A stretch of DNA of 64,000 bases from Phaeobacter sp. A36a-5a (GTDB lineage Bacteria; Pseudomonadota; Alphaproteobacteria; Rhodobacterales; Rhodobacteraceae). Within the stretch, counting starts at the first letter, position 1; every line of letters starts with the position of its first letter. The translations under genes and the position numbers were made by a program. Location of the stretch: NCBI RefSeq assembly GCF_037911135.1, contig NZ_JBBLYU010000004.1:1-64000 (forward strand), in the 5' to 3' direction. The notes under the pieces were generated by a model that was given only the letters and a program-made list of their open reading frames with translations, was not told the DNA's origin and ran no database searches. This document shows, one piece after another, positions 35,890-45,785 of the stretch.

Positions 35890-35903
35890 TTGATCGAGAT
35901 CAG
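35890..35903. promoter_or_regulatory. FNR/FnrL-type box upstream of uspA
   Basis: TTGAT-CGAG-ATCAG, one base from TTGAT-N4-ATCAA. It is centred 64 bases before the uspA start, inside the 100-base gap after the ABM gene. Confidence 0.5.
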
Positions 35904-35932
35904 CCGCGTACAACAGGGAAACGCACCAGAGA

Positions 35933-36250
35933 TCAAAAGGTTGCTGCAACCTCATACATCACCGGTTCAAAACTGCGACAAAGCTCGTTGATCTTGCGAT
36001 TGCGGTTGCGCATCTCGGTGCTGCGCAGCATGGCCATAAAATCCTCCCGCCGCCGCCACTGCGAATAATTGGCGATCCGCGTCTGGGCGTCATTCACATG
36101 CAACCCGGCAGAGATAAAGCCCGGCTGATGCGAAATGAACTCCGCATAGGCTTCGGTCAGGGCATCCAGCAGATCCTGACAGGTGCCCGGCGTCATCTCA
36201 AAGGTGGTGATCACGGTTTGGGTTTCGGTATTGGTCGCTATCGTCGGCAT
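35933..36250 (-). CDS. Antibiotic biosynthesis monooxygenase (ABM) domain protein
   Basis: 105 residues of the dimeric alpha/beta barrel ABM type: VITTFEMTPGTCQDLLDALT, then FISHQPGFISAGLHVNDAQT, IANYSQWRRREDFMAMLRS. The family includes small oxygenases acting on quinols or haem-like compounds, as well as members with no known activity. The W in YSQW is the usual family position. It precedes uspA on the same strand; the box between them suggests uspA has its own promoter. Confidence 0.85.
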   Translation of the reverse strand: MPTIATNTETQTVITTFEMTPGTCQDLLDALTEAYAEFISHQPGFISAGLHVNDAQTRIANYSQWRRREDFMAMLRSTEMRNRNRKINELCRSFEPVMYEVAATF

Positions 36251-36396
36251 GGCTTCCTCCGTTGTCCATCTCCAGCCTACGCCGGTTTGAGGAAATCCGG
36301 CAGAGGTTTTTGCCCGCCCCGGCAGGATCGCCGATCCTTGTCCAACAGACGCATAAAAAGAGTGGTCAAAAATAAAATCAACTTTAAAGTGTTTTT

Positions 36397-37125
36397 ATGC
36401 TGCACGGGTTCCTACGCTTACTGGCTGTCCTTGCCCTCTGCCTGATGCCGCTGGCCTCGGTTTCCGCCGGGGCGTGGTTGCAGCAGGAGGGTCAGGGGTT
36501 CAGCGCGACCAGCCTGACGCTGCGCCGCGACCTTGCCGCGCTGAAAGGGCTGAGCGAGGGGCAGCGCCTGCCGGCAGAGATCGGATTTTACGGGGAATTT
36601 GGCCTGCATCCGCGCTGGACGCTCGGCGCCGATCTGAATGTCAGCCGCGGCAGCTCCGCCCATGCGCTGCTGTTTCTGCGCCACCCCCTACCCCGTCTGG
36701 GACAGGCAAATACCGCGGTGGAGCTGGCGCTGGGGGCCAATCAGAGCAGCGGGGTCTGGGCGCCGATGCAGCGGATCACCCTGTCCTATGGGCGCGGGTT
36801 CGACATCGCCCTGAAAGGCAGGCCGCTGTCGGGTTGGATCGCTCTGGATCTGGGTCATGAATGGCGCAGCAAGGGGCGGCAGCAGACCTGGAAACTGGAT
36901 GCCACGCTGGGGTTGAACCGCCCCGGCAAGCTGGCGCCGCTGCTACAGGTGGAAACCAGCAGGACAGCGGGCGCGCCGCTGTCCTTTTCCATCACCCCCA
37001 GCCTGCGGCTGCCACTGGCAAAGCGGTTCGGAAAGAGCGCGCCGGAGCTGGTGATCGGTCTCCAGCACAAGCGCGCCGAAACACGCGCGCTGGGGATCAA
37101 ACTGGCGATCTGGCACCGGTTCTGA
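36397..37125 (+). CDS. Secreted or outer-membrane protein, unknown function
   Basis: 242 residues. A clear Sec signal (LRLLAVLALCLMPLASVSAGA, cleavage after ASVSA or near) is followed by alternating strands: LQQEGQGFSATSLTLRRDL, EIGFYGEFGLHPRWTLGADL, ITLSYGRGFDIALKG, GWIALDLGHEWRSKG, and a terminal strand LGIKLAIWHRF ending in phenylalanine, the usual last residue of outer-membrane barrels. I infer a small beta barrel. No strong ribosome site precedes ATG 36397; the upstream sequence is AT-rich (AAATAAAATCAACTTTAAAG). It converges on the beta-helix gene with a 16-base gap. Confidence 0.7.
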   Translation: MLHGFLRLLAVLALCLMPLASVSAGAWLQQEGQGFSATSLTLRRDLAALKGLSEGQRLPAEIGFYGEFGLHPRWTLGADLNVSRGSSAHALLFLRHPLPRLGQANTAVELALGANQSSGVWAPMQRITLSYGRGFDIALKGRPLSGWIALDLGHEWRSKGRQQTWKLDATLGLNRPGKLAPLLQVETSRTAGAPLSFSITPSLRLPLAKRFGKSAPELVIGLQHKRAETRALGIKLAIWHRF

Positions 37126-37141
37126 CCCCCAGCGCTGCGGA

Positions 37142-39427
37142 TCACCTGTCCACACGCACCGTTACCTGCACCGTGCCGCGCACCGCCTCCGGCCAGACCA
37201 GCTGGACCTGATCGCGACGGCTGCCGACGCGCAGCTTGGCATAGGGCATAGCATGGCGATCGGCGCCGCCGCCGAGCTCTACCGGGCCAATGGCGACGAC
37301 GCTGTCGATGCCCCGTGCCTGACCGCGAAATGGCAGCGCATCCTGGGTGTCGACGGTCCAGGTCGTGGCCGCGCTGCCCTGCACATGTTCAATCCTGAGC
37401 GGGTTGGCCACCGCGGTTGAGACGTTGTGATAGGTGTTGCCCTCGTAGAAGATATCCCTGGTGCGGCTGAAATCGAGGTCGGAGAAGCTGGTATCGACCC
37501 GCTCTGCCCGCTCGATGGTGCCGTTGATGGAGCGGAATTTATTCCCCGACACGGTCATCCCGTTCAGAAAATGGCCGCTGCCATAAGGCTTTACCACGAT
37601 GTAGCTGAACCAGGGGGCGACATCGCCGGACAGGAACACATTGTCGGTGATCGACAGGGCGCTGAAGGAGAAGCCGCTGGTGAAATCGGGGCGGGCATCG
37701 CGTTCATTGGTCCATTCGACAAAACAATTGTCGATGTAATTGTCCGACACGGTCGAGGCGCAATTGGTGCTGGTCAGGATTAGACCGGCGGTGCGGCTGC
37801 CATCGGCAACGGTATCGCCCTGAAAGAAGTGGTTGCCGGTCACCGTCTGGTTCTGGCCACCCAGCAATGCGAAATGGCGGAACTTGGTGGCGCGATTGTT
37901 GCGCAGCTTGGCATCATTGGCGTTGACGTTCAGCGCGATGGATTGCCGGGCGCCGACATTCAGCGGCTCTTCATCGGACAGGAACTGGCAATTGTCGATC
38001 AGGATACCCTGACAGCCGGATCCGATTGAGGTGATGCCGCGGTTTCGTGGCCGCGAGATAAAGCAGTGGTCCAGGCTGAACACGGTGCCGGTCGGGGCCA
38101 GACGAATGCCGCTACAGCGCCCGTCGCACTGAATCTCGACTTCGGTCATGCCGAATTTACTGAGCGCGCTGAAGCCGCTGAAATCCAACATGTATTTGAA
38201 GTCGCGAAAGGTGTATTGCTGGGTGCCCACCGCATCATAAAGCGGCGCGGTCAGGGTCAGTTCGCCCGCGCCCACGTTCTTGTCCCGGACGTAGATTTCG
38301 CGCCCGACGCCGCTGCCTTCGACAAGCGCGCCAACGGGAATATTGGCGATATTGGCGACATTTGTCAGCTTGCGGGATGCGCTGGTGCTATAGGTTGCCT
38401 GAGCGGTGATGGTATCGGTGTCCCAGGCGGCATTGGCGGCAGCCTCCAGCTGGCCGTTACGGATCACCCGGCGGGTCGCGTAGCTGGTCTTGTTGGGGAC
38501 CGCCGCCTGCATATCGACGGGTCCGCGCAGGGTCACCTTGCGCCCGCACAGATCCAGCGATTCATGATCGGCATTGTTCAACAGCGCCTGAAACGCCTTC
38601 TTGAAGCCCAGTTCCTCATCCCCGAAAGCCGCGGCATAGCTGGGGAAATCGAAATTGCGGGTCAGCAGCAGCATCCGGCTGGTGGGCATGCGGACGGTGC
38701 CTTCAAACTGGACCTCATGGTTCATCGACACGGTGCTGCCGAGGTAGAATTCCCCCGCAGGGACCAGTACACGACGGCCGGCGGCCGCGGCATCAGCCGC
38801 CTCAAAGGCGGCGGTATTGTCGGTGCTGCCATCACCGATTGCGCCATAGTCGGTCACATCCACCAGGCTGATCATATTGCGCAGGAAGACCCCGGTGACA
38901 TCGCGTACCTCGATATCGTCGACCCGCACCACGCCGCCATTTGGCCCGATCAGATCCAGCCCCACATGGGCAAAGCGCCCCTCAAGCCCCCAGGCCATAT
39001 CGACGCCATTGCGGCTGCCGGTGCCGATAATGGCCGATACCTCAACCACTTTTCCGTAGGTCGACAGGCTGGTGCCCGCCCCGGTCTCGACCACGCCGCC
39101 CAGATGACCGCCGCCCGACTGCCCGGCCCAGGCCGCGATGCGAACGGTTGGCAGGGCACCGCTGACCGCCTTTACCCGCGCGGTGACCTGCAAATAGCAG
39201 CCCGGCGTCAGCATGGTGCGGGTCATATTGCGCAGTTTCTGCACCGAAGCGGTCTTTTGCAGTTCAAGACAGCCGCCAAAATCGGCGTCCGCCGCGACAA
39301 AGGCCGCATTGGCCGCGCCCTGATAGGTGTCCGACCCCGGTGTGCCATTGCCGCTGGACCAGTTGTTGAGCCCCTCGGCAAAGGCCGGGGGCATCAGCTC
39401 TACGCCGTCAGTGATCGCTATGTTCAT
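37142..39427 (-). CDS. Parallel beta-helix protein, GH28-related / pectate-lyase-3 type
   Basis: 761 residues. Residues 190-260 carry the Pectate_lyase_3 opening (LVDVTDYGAIGDGSTDNTAA, VLVPAGEFYLGSTV), then many short turns of a right-handed beta helix (ISRPRNRGITSIGSGCQGIL, LRNNRATKFRHFALLGGQNQ, VTGNHFF). The N-terminal 190 residues look like a carbohydrate-binding or lectin-like sandwich (VQKLRNMTRTMLTPGCYLQV). No signal peptide is visible: it starts MNIAITDGVELMPPAF. Proteins like this act as polysaccharide lyases, hydrolases or phage-tailspike-like fibres. AAAGGGTGACTG precedes ATG 39427. No other phage or capsule genes are adjacent. Confidence 0.8.
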   Translation of the reverse strand: MNIAITDGVELMPPAFAEGLNNWSSGNGTPGSDTYQGAANAAFVAADADFGGCLELQKTASVQKLRNMTRTMLTPGCYLQVTARVKAVSGALPTVRIAAWAGQSGGGHLGGVVETGAGTSLSTYGKVVEVSAIIGTGSRNGVDMAWGLEGRFAHVGLDLIGPNGGVVRVDDIEVRDVTGVFLRNMISLVDVTDYGAIGDGSTDNTAAFEAADAAAAGRRVLVPAGEFYLGSTVSMNHEVQFEGTVRMPTSRMLLLTRNFDFPSYAAAFGDEELGFKKAFQALLNNADHESLDLCGRKVTLRGPVDMQAAVPNKTSYATRRVIRNGQLEAAANAAWDTDTITAQATYSTSASRKLTNVANIANIPVGALVEGSGVGREIYVRDKNVGAGELTLTAPLYDAVGTQQYTFRDFKYMLDFSGFSALSKFGMTEVEIQCDGRCSGIRLAPTGTVFSLDHCFISRPRNRGITSIGSGCQGILIDNCQFLSDEEPLNVGARQSIALNVNANDAKLRNNRATKFRHFALLGGQNQTVTGNHFFQGDTVADGSRTAGLILTSTNCASTVSDNYIDNCFVEWTNERDARPDFTSGFSFSALSITDNVFLSGDVAPWFSYIVVKPYGSGHFLNGMTVSGNKFRSINGTIERAERVDTSFSDLDFSRTRDIFYEGNTYHNVSTAVANPLRIEHVQGSAATTWTVDTQDALPFRGQARGIDSVVAIGPVELGGGADRHAMPYAKLRVGSRRDQVQLVWPEAVRGTVQVTVRVDR

Positions 39428-39573
39428 CAGTCACCCTTTCTAATACCGCCGTTTCCGGCTGATCAGGCCGCAGCCCGGTTCACTCAGGGAAAGGGTTGTA
39501 AAGGACGGGGTTTAACGCGCCCTCAGAGGGGCGTTCGCAGGGTATGCACCGGGGGGGAGAATCAGGCGATGGA

Positions 39574-39987
39574 TCAGGTCGCGGGCGCATCCTCCGTCAG
39601 CAGCTGAACGGCGTTGATCTTCCAGCCGGTCGGGGTCTCAACCATCTGATAATCCAGAAGATGTACCCGCCCCTCTGGATCGGTGATCATCACCCGCTGC
39701 CACAGGCCACCGGCCACGGTGCGCAGCCCCAGATAGCGCACCTCATCCGGTTGCCAGACCATCGGGTAGCCCGACTGCACCATCTGTGCAAATCGCTCGG
39801 AATTGCCGAACAGCCCCTGAATCATCGGCGACGCATGGGCAAAGGCGGCCTCGGAATCACGCCTGAGAAAGGCGGCGATCTGATCTGTGATCACCCCGGT
39901 TATCGCGCTATCGCGCCCCTCGGCGGCACCCGGAACCGGCAGCGACAACAGGGCGACAGAAACACTCATCAACAAAAACTTGCGCAT
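39574..39987 (-). CDS. DUF4864 secreted protein
   Basis: 137 residues: Sec signal (KFLLMSVSVALLSLPVPGAA) then a SnoaL/NTF2-like cone domain typical of DUF4864: VITDQIAAFLRRDSEAAFAH, MIQGLFGNSERFAQMVQSGY, VMITDPEGRVHLLDYQMV. Probably periplasmic. The ribosome site is a GGAGA before ATG 39987. Function unknown for the family. Confidence 0.85.
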   Translation of the reverse strand: MRKFLLMSVSVALLSLPVPGAAEGRDSAITGVITDQIAAFLRRDSEAAFAHASPMIQGLFGNSERFAQMVQSGYPMVWQPDEVRYLGLRTVAGGLWQRVMITDPEGRVHLLDYQMVETPTGWKINAVQLLTEDAPAT

Positions 39988-40084
39988 GGCAGATCTCCTC
40001 TGATGCCCCTGTCAGCTAGCCCCGGCGCGGGCGCGGTCAATCACCGCTGACCGTTTTGCCGCGCCGCTGCGCCCTGCGCGAAAC

Positions 40085-40112
40085 AAAAAGGGCGCCCGTT
40101 ACAGGCGCCCTT
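40085..40112 (-). terminator. Terminator of lysK
   Basis: AAGGGCGCC (40088-40096) pairs with GGCGCCCTT (40104-40112) round a seven-base loop, with TTTTTG following on the minus strand. Confidence 0.9.
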
Positions 40113-40134
40113 CTGTTGACATATGGCTGCGGGG

Positions 40135-41778
40135 TCAGACCAGCTCACCCGCCAGCGCCTGATCAATCAGCGTGATGGTGTCCTCGACCCCGTAAAGGGC
40201 GATGAACCCGCCGAAACGAGGCCCCTGCGTGGCGCCCAGCAGCACCTCGTAGATGGCCGAGAACCAGGCGCGCAGCGGCTCGAACCCGTGGATCTTGCCG
40301 ATGGCAAAGACAACGGATTGCAGGAATTCCTCATCCGCGAAATCGGCCTCGGGCAGCGGGTCGGTGCTGCCTGCGATCTCGTTCTTCTTGGCAATCGCGG
40401 CCAGCGCGGCTTCGGGCGATTTCAGCGCATCCGCCAGGTCCTGAAGCGCCGCACGCTCCTGATCGGTGGGCAGGCGATAGGTCTTTGCCGGTTTCACGAA
40501 ATCGTTGAAATAGGCCACCGCAAAGCCCGCCGCCTGATCCATGGTCGGGTTGCTCTCTGGCGTCGCGTCGGGGGCGTATTTGTTGATGAAGCCCCACATG
40601 GTTGCCTTATCCTCGGCGCTGGAGGCCGAAGCGAGGTTCAACAGCATCGAGAATGGCACCACCATATCCGACTGCGGCACATCGCCTGCGTGGATGTGCC
40701 AGACCGGGTTGTTCAGCTGTCCCTTCAGATCCTGGGTGTGATAGGCGCGCAGCTGCTGGTGGTATTCGTCCACCGCCTTGGGGATCACATCGAAGTGCAT
40801 CCGCTTCGCCGTCTTGGGCTTCAGATACATGAAATAGGCCAGGCTCTCGGTCGAGGCATAGGTCAGCCATTCATCAATGGAAATCCCGTTGCCCGAGGTC
40901 TTGGAGATCTTCTGACCGTTGGCATCGAGGAACAGCTCATAGGTGAAATGCTCCGGCGCCGGGACGCCCAGCACCCGGCAGATGCCATCATAGATCGGCG
41001 TATTGGTGGAGTGATCCTTGCCGTACATCTCGAAATCAACGCCAAGTGCCGCCCAGCGGGCGCCGAAGTCGGGCTTCCACTGAAGTTTCACGTTGCCGCC
41101 GGTCACCGGCAGAGTCCATTCCTTGCCGTCCTCGTCATCAAAGGTGATGGAATAGGTCTCGGCGCAGACCTTCTTCATCGGCACATAGAGCACGCGGCCG
41201 GTGTCCGGGTGGATCGGCAGGAAGATCGAATAGGTCTGACGGCGCTCTTCGCGCAGGGACTTCAGCATGATCGCCATGATGTCGTCGTATTTGTCGACGG
41301 CGCGCTTCAGGATCTCGTCGAACTGACCGGAGCCGTAGAATTCGGTGGCCGAATAGAACTCATACTCAAAGCCGAAGGTATCAAGGAACCGGCGCAGCAT
41401 GGCGTTGTTATGATGGCCAAAGCTCTCGTATTCGCCAAAGGGATCCGGCACCGAGGTCAGCGGCTTTTGCAGGTGGTCCTGTAGGCTGTCGGCATTTGGC
41501 ACGTTGCCGGGGATCTTGCGCATCCCGTCGAGATCATCCGAAAAGCAGATCAGCTTCGTCGGAATATCCGAGATCACCTCGAAGGCTTTCTTGATCATCG
41601 TGGTGCGGGCCACCTCGCCAAAGGTGCCGATATGCGGCAGGCCAGAGGGGCCATAGCCGGTTTCGAACAGGACATAGCCCTTTTCCGGCGCGCCCTTGGC
41701 ATAACGTTTGAGAACCCGGCGGGCTTCTTCAAACGGCCAGGCTTTGCTCTTCAGAGCTTCTTCGCGCAGATCAGACAT
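40135..41778 (-). CDS. lysK: Lysyl-tRNA synthetase, class I
   Basis: 547 residues. The class I signatures are present: [12 protein letters not shown] (HIGH) and KISKTSGNG (KMSKS). This is the archaeal-type class I LysRS typical of alphaproteobacteria and spirochaetes, not the class II LysS of most bacteria. It charges tRNA-Lys in the cytoplasm. Three ATGs lie close together; I choose 41778 ([10 protein letters not shown]), seven bases after GGAG, with 41781 nearly as good. It stands alone and ends in an intrinsic terminator. Confidence 0.97.
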   Translation of the reverse strand: MSDLREEALKSKAWPFEEARRVLKRYAKGAPEKGYVLFETGYGPSGLPHIGTFGEVARTTMIKKAFEVISDIPTKLICFSDDLDGMRKIPGNVPNADSLQDHLQKPLTSVPDPFGEYESFGHHNNAMLRRFLDTFGFEYEFYSATEFYGSGQFDEILKRAVDKYDDIMAIMLKSLREERRQTYSIFLPIHPDTGRVLYVPMKKVCAETYSITFDDEDGKEWTLPVTGGNVKLQWKPDFGARWAALGVDFEMYGKDHSTNTPIYDGICRVLGVPAPEHFTYELFLDANGQKISKTSGNGISIDEWLTYASTESLAYFMYLKPKTAKRMHFDVIPKAVDEYHQQLRAYHTQDLKGQLNNPVWHIHAGDVPQSDMVVPFSMLLNLASASSAEDKATMWGFINKYAPDATPESNPTMDQAAGFAVAYFNDFVKPAKTYRLPTDQERAALQDLADALKSPEAALAAIAKKNEIAGSTDPLPEADFADEEFLQSVVFAIGKIHGFEPLRAWFSAIYEVLLGATQGPRFGGFIALYGVEDTITLIDQALAGELV

Positions 41779-42211
41779 CATGTTCTCCATCGGCAACCGG
41801 AGGTGGCTCCGGTCGGACTGCTAGCCCCCCGTCTGCGGCGCTGTCTCGGGCGCCGGTGACTGCGGGCGGCTCACCACTGCCGGGCGCCCCATGCACCCGG
41901 TCGGCCTCACCTATGGTGAGCGGCGATACGTGTCAAGAAACCGCAGTGTTTCAGCACCAGAATAGCGCCCAAACAGCGCCCAAACGGCCCCAATGTCGCG
42001 CGATTTGCGCGGTCCCGGCGGGCGATCCCGCAGCGGCCTGCATTCTGCTGGCCCCTCGCCCCGCCCCCGCCTGCTGCGCGCCCCTCGCCGCACCGGTGAA
42101 GAGCGGGAGGCGGCAGCGGATTTCACCCGGTGACGCATTGACCCGTTGATTGGGCCGGGGGGGATGCCTATTCTTGTTCACGAACCCGTGCCAATTTACT
42201 GGAATCCCACA
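41779..42211. other. Interval between lysK and the TerB-like gene
   Basis: About 430 bases without a gene. Near 41967 GCGCCCAAAC is repeated directly after a single base. A short inverted repeat GAAACCGCAGTGTTTC lies near 41936. The lysK and TerB promoters should be here but are not distinct. Confidence 0.5.
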
Positions 42212-42634
42212 ATGAACACCCAGACCGCCAACCCCTTTACCCCGCAGGATTGCCTCGTTGCGCTGATGGTGGCGGTTTCGGCCTCGGATGAGAATATCCG
42301 CACCGCCGAGCTGGTGAAAATCCAATCCGCCGTCAACATGCTGCCGGTCTTTGCCGATTACGACATCGACCGGATGAACCGCACCTCGCAGACGGTGTTT
42401 GACCTTTTCGAGCAGGAGGACGGGCTGGATGCGCTGTTCGGCCTGATCCGCGAGGATCTGCCCGAGCGGCTGTTTGAGACCGCCTATGCACTGGCCTGCG
42501 ATGTGGCCGCGGCCGATGGCAGCCTTGCCGAGTCGGAGCTGCGGCTGCTGGAAGAAATCCGCTATGAGCTGAACATCGACCGGCTGCACGCCGCCGCCAT
42601 CGAGCGCGGCGCCCGCGCCCGCCATATGGTCTGA
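42212..42634 (+). CDS. TerB-like tellurite-resistance domain protein
   Basis: 140 residues, all-helical: FTPQDCLVALMVAVSASDEN, then IRTAELVKIQSAVNMLPVFA and AYALACDVAAADGSLAESEL, the two halves of a TerB domain with acidic metal-binding loops (SASDENIRTAEL and AAADGSLAESEL). Cytoplasmic. Stand-alone TerB proteins are common and not proof of tellurite resistance; no terCDE genes are near. ATG at 42212 follows GGAATCCCACA; an upstream in-frame ATG at 42164 is unlikely. Confidence 0.85.
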   Translation: MNTQTANPFTPQDCLVALMVAVSASDENIRTAELVKIQSAVNMLPVFADYDIDRMNRTSQTVFDLFEQEDGLDALFGLIREDLPERLFETAYALACDVAAADGSLAESELRLLEEIRYELNIDRLHAAAIERGARARHMV

Positions 42635-42733
42635 GGCAGGCCGCGGGCGGTCCTGCTGCCTGATGATAGGGCTGGCAACAGGCAGCGCCTGATCCCGACC
42701 ACCTGCAATTTGCCCAATGAATGAGAGGCCGAT

Positions 42734-43255
42734 ATGACAACGCTCACAACCGCGCCTCGGCTGACAACTTCGCGGTTGGTCCTGCGAGGACCCGAGCGTG
42801 ACGACCTGACCGCCTTTACCCGCTTCATGACCAGCGCCCCGTCGATGATTGAACAGGGTGAGGCGATCACCCCAGACCAGGCCTGGTTCGGGTTTCTGAC
42901 TGGGGTTGGCCACTGGCATTGGCACGGTTTTGGCTTCTTTATGGTCACATTGCGCGACAGCCGCCAGCCGGTTGGTCGCGTCGGCCTTATCAAACATTCC
43001 AACTGGCCCGAGATTGAGCTGGCCTGGCATCTGTTTGAAGGGGCCGAGGGGCAGGGTTTTGCCACCGAAGCGGCCATAGCCGTCAGGGCATGGGCTTCCA
43101 AGGATCTGGGGCTGGATCGGCTCTACAGCTATATTGATCAGGACAACATAAAGTCGCAGGCCGTGGCGAGGCGGCTGGGGGCTGTGACAGACGGCACCCG
43201 TGCACCGCATGAGCCGCAGGCAGAGATCTGGATCCACGCGATGACCCGCCGTTAG
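42734..43255 (+). CDS. GNAT acetyltransferase, RimJ/RimL-like
   Basis: 173 residues. RLTTSRLVLRGPERDDLTAF is the typical start of RimJ/RimL-type GNATs; the acetyl-CoA loop is EGAEGQGFATEAAIAVRAWA and the C-terminal element is NIKSQAVARRLGAV. GAGAGG lies five bases before the ATG. Such enzymes acetylate N-terminal amines of proteins or small molecules; the substrate is not evident. It follows the TerB-like gene by 99 bases, so the two may be independent. Confidence 0.9.
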   Translation: MTTLTTAPRLTTSRLVLRGPERDDLTAFTRFMTSAPSMIEQGEAITPDQAWFGFLTGVGHWHWHGFGFFMVTLRDSRQPVGRVGLIKHSNWPEIELAWHLFEGAEGQGFATEAAIAVRAWASKDLGLDRLYSYIDQDNIKSQAVARRLGAVTDGTRAPHEPQAEIWIHAMTRR

Positions 43256-43340
43256 ACCTGCCGGCCGGAGCCGTGGCAGAGCCGCGAACCAGGTAGCGGG
43301 CCATGCCTGATACGCCGCGCGCCATCTGCACCGCCACGGT

Positions 43341-44825
43341 TCAGCTGCCGTAGACGCGGCCCCAGCGTTCGATCAGGCTCTGTTGCAGCTTTTTGGCGCG
43401 GCGATTCCAGCTTTGCGCGCCTTTGGGGCGCTCGCGTTCGGCGCGGGGTATGCGTGCGCGGGCCTGCTGGTCGGCGCTGAATATGGCAAAGGCCAGCACG
43501 GTGCCGTCGGTCGCGGTCATGAAGCCGCCCAGACCCGATACGAAATTGAGCGTGCCAGTCTTGGCGGTGACCTTGATCGGATGCGCTTTCAGCACGCGCC
43601 CCTTACTGTCGCGCATCGGGAAGGATTTGAGCAGCGGTTTCAGCCGCCCGTCCCGATAGGAGGCCACCAGCGCGCTGACCATGTCATCCGGTGTGATCCG
43701 CGACGCCTCGCCCAGACCGGAATGATCCACCAGCCGGGTATTGGTCATGCCATAGGTTGCCGCAGCCCAGCTGTTCATCGCCGCCGCCGAATCCTTCAGC
43801 GTGCGCGGCCGGCCACCACGCGCCTGCGTTGCCGCAAGGCCAATCATCTCGGCCATCAGGTTGTTGGAATATTTCAGCGTCGCCTTCAGCATCAGATCAA
43901 GCGGCGGGCTGTTGTGATGGGCCACCACCTGCCCCGAGGGCGGCGCGTTGGCCGGTTTCGGCGCGCCCAGCTTGATCCCGTTCGCGCGCGCCATGGTGCG
44001 GAACACATCGGCGGCATAGGCGCCCGGATGGCGCACCGGCAGCCAGCGCGCGCCGCCTTTGCCCAGAGCCTGGCTGGCGACGGTCCAATGATCGGTGTCG
44101 TTGCGTTCGGAATAGCTGTAGACCGGCAGGCTGCGCTGCGCGATCTTCATCGTGGCAATGGAGACTTCGGGGCGATATTTCTCGGTGCGGGCATCCATGG
44201 TCACCGCCCAGCCCTGCCCTGCGCGTTTCCATTCGAAATGCACCCGGTTGTAATTGAGCGCGAGGCCAGAAATGGCCGGGCTGTAGCCGACGTGATCGGG
44301 CTGACCCGGGTCGATCGAGGCGATCTGCGGCAGCGCCCCCTCCCAGATCCGGAAGGCACCGCGCACCTCGCGGACGCCGGCCGCCTTCAGCGCCTGCGCC
44401 AGCCGCGCGAGATTGTCGGTGTTGAGCATCGGATCGCCGCCGCCCACCAGCACCAGATCGCCGCCGACCACGCCGCCGCTGATCCCGCCGGTGGCCACAA
44501 TCTGCGTGGTAAAGCGATGGTCCGGCCCCAGCGCATCGAGCGCATAAAGAGCGGTCAGCGCCTTGGCGACGCTGGCCGGCGGCAGGGCCGACGCGGCGCC
44601 CTCAGCCTCAAGCCGCAGTCCGCTTTTGACGTCCGCCACGGCGCAGGCAATCTGCCCAGAGAGGCCCGCGCGCGCCAGGAGCCCCTTCAGCCCGCCGCCG
44701 GCGCTGATCAGGCTGGCAGGATCCCGTGCCACCGGGCGCAGAGAAACAGCCGGCGCATTGGCCAGGGCTGTCTGCGCCGCCACGGAGGCAAGGCCGGAGG
44801 TCAGAAAAAATCGTCGCGAAATCAT
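43341..44825 (-). CDS. dacB: D-alanyl-D-alanine carboxypeptidase/endopeptidase (PBP4, DacB)
   Basis: 494 residues. The twin-arginine type signal ISRRFFLTSGLASVAAQTAL leads to a penicillin-binding fold with all three catalytic motifs: SVAK (in LPPASVAKALTALYAL), SNN (KYSNNLMAEMIG) and KTG (VTAKTGTLNFVSGL). The wide insertion between SVAK and SNN is typical of class C PBPs. It trims or cleaves peptidoglycan cross-links in the periplasm. Divergent from the DMT transporter by 132 bases. A Tat signal on a PBP4 is unusual compared with E. coli DacB but is seen in this group. Confidence 0.93.
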   Translation of the reverse strand: MISRRFFLTSGLASVAAQTALANAPAVSLRPVARDPASLISAGGGLKGLLARAGLSGQIACAVADVKSGLRLEAEGAASALPPASVAKALTALYALDALGPDHRFTTQIVATGGISGGVVGGDLVLVGGGDPMLNTDNLARLAQALKAAGVREVRGAFRIWEGALPQIASIDPGQPDHVGYSPAISGLALNYNRVHFEWKRAGQGWAVTMDARTEKYRPEVSIATMKIAQRSLPVYSYSERNDTDHWTVASQALGKGGARWLPVRHPGAYAADVFRTMARANGIKLGAPKPANAPPSGQVVAHHNSPPLDLMLKATLKYSNNLMAEMIGLAATQARGGRPRTLKDSAAAMNSWAAATYGMTNTRLVDHSGLGEASRITPDDMVSALVASYRDGRLKPLLKSFPMRDSKGRVLKAHPIKVTAKTGTLNFVSGLGGFMTATDGTVLAFAIFSADQQARARIPRAERERPKGAQSWNRRAKKLQQSLIERWGRVYGS

Positions 44826-44957
44826 ATCAGCAATAGTCTACTCAAAACCCCTACAATTCTGCAAACATGCGGCAGGTTATTATGCCGCAGCCCGACAGCC
44901 CCCCGACCGCAAACTGGCGGCTTTTCTTTGACCGAGCCGCCTGCTACCGCTGACGCG

Positions 44958-45785
44958 ATGGTACGGGCAGTGATGATCATGTTTGTCGCCATGTCAATGA
45001 TCCCTGCCGGGGACCTTTGCGGGAAACTGCTCACATCGGGCGGTCTGGCGACACCGGGATTCGTGGCCTGGTCTCGATTTGCAATCGGCACAGCGATGGT
45101 GGCGCCGTTTGCCTTGCGCAGTGCCTATCCGCTGCTGGCCAACTGGCGGCTGTGGCTGCGCGCGGCGCTGCTGAGCGGCGGCATCCTGTCGATCCAGATC
45201 GCATTGAAGACCGAACCGCTGGCAAATGTGTTTGCCGCCTTTTTTGTCGGGCCGATGGTCAGCTATGTGCTCTCCGTCCTGCTGCTGCGCGAACCTGCGA
45301 CGCTGGCGCGCAGCCTGCTGATGGCGCTGGGATTCTGCGGCGTGCTGCTGGTGGTGCGGCCCGGGCTGGGAGGCTCGGTCAATCTGATCTGGGCGGTTCT
45401 GGCGGGGGTATTCTACGGTGGATTTCTCACCACCTCGCGCTGGCTGTCGCATCTTGGCACGCCGCTGCAGCTGAGCCTGACCCAGCTGTCGATCAGCGCG
45501 CTGCTGACGCTGCCGCTGGGGCTGACCGCCCTGCCCGCGCCTGGACTGGCGACTGCGGCGCTGACCTTTGGCAGTGCCGGGTTTTCGATGCTGGGCAATC
45601 TGCTGCTGCTCTTTGCCTATGCGCAGGCACCCGCGTCACGGCTGGCACCGCTGGTCTATTTCCAGCTGATCGCCGCCGTCTCGCTCGGCTGGCTGGTCTT
45701 TGATCAATGGCCTGATGTGCTGACCTGGGCCGGTCTGTGTGTGGTCATCAGCGCCGGTCTGGTCTCAGCGCGGCTGCGTCGCTGA
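44958..45785 (+). CDS. EamA/DMT-family transporter
   Basis: 275 residues, about ten membrane helices in two EamA repeats: [20 protein letters not shown] at the start, [20 protein letters not shown], then [20 protein letters not shown] and [20 protein letters not shown]. Inner-membrane exporter of unknown substrate. ATG at 44958 is taken; an in-frame TTG at 44928 is an alternative and neither has a strong ribosome site. Its last 21 bases overlap the convergent nadD gene. Confidence 0.87.
   Translation: MVRAVMIMFVAMSMIPAGDLCGKLLTSGGLATPGFVAWSRFAIGTAMVAPFALRSAYPLLANWRLWLRAALLSGGILSIQIALKTEPLANVFAAFFVGPMVSYVLSVLLLREPATLARSLLMALGFCGVLLVVRPGLGGSVNLIWAVLAGVFYGGFLTTSRWLSHLGTPLQLSLTQLSISALLTLPLGLTALPAPGLATAALTFGSAGFSMLGNLLLLFAYAQAPASRLAPLVYFQLIAAVSLGWLVFDQWPDVLTWAGLCVVISAGLVSARLRR

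Noticed and set aside
42212-42634. A tellurite-resistance operon
   Set aside because: Only a lone TerB-domain gene is present; no terC, terD or terZ genes nearby.
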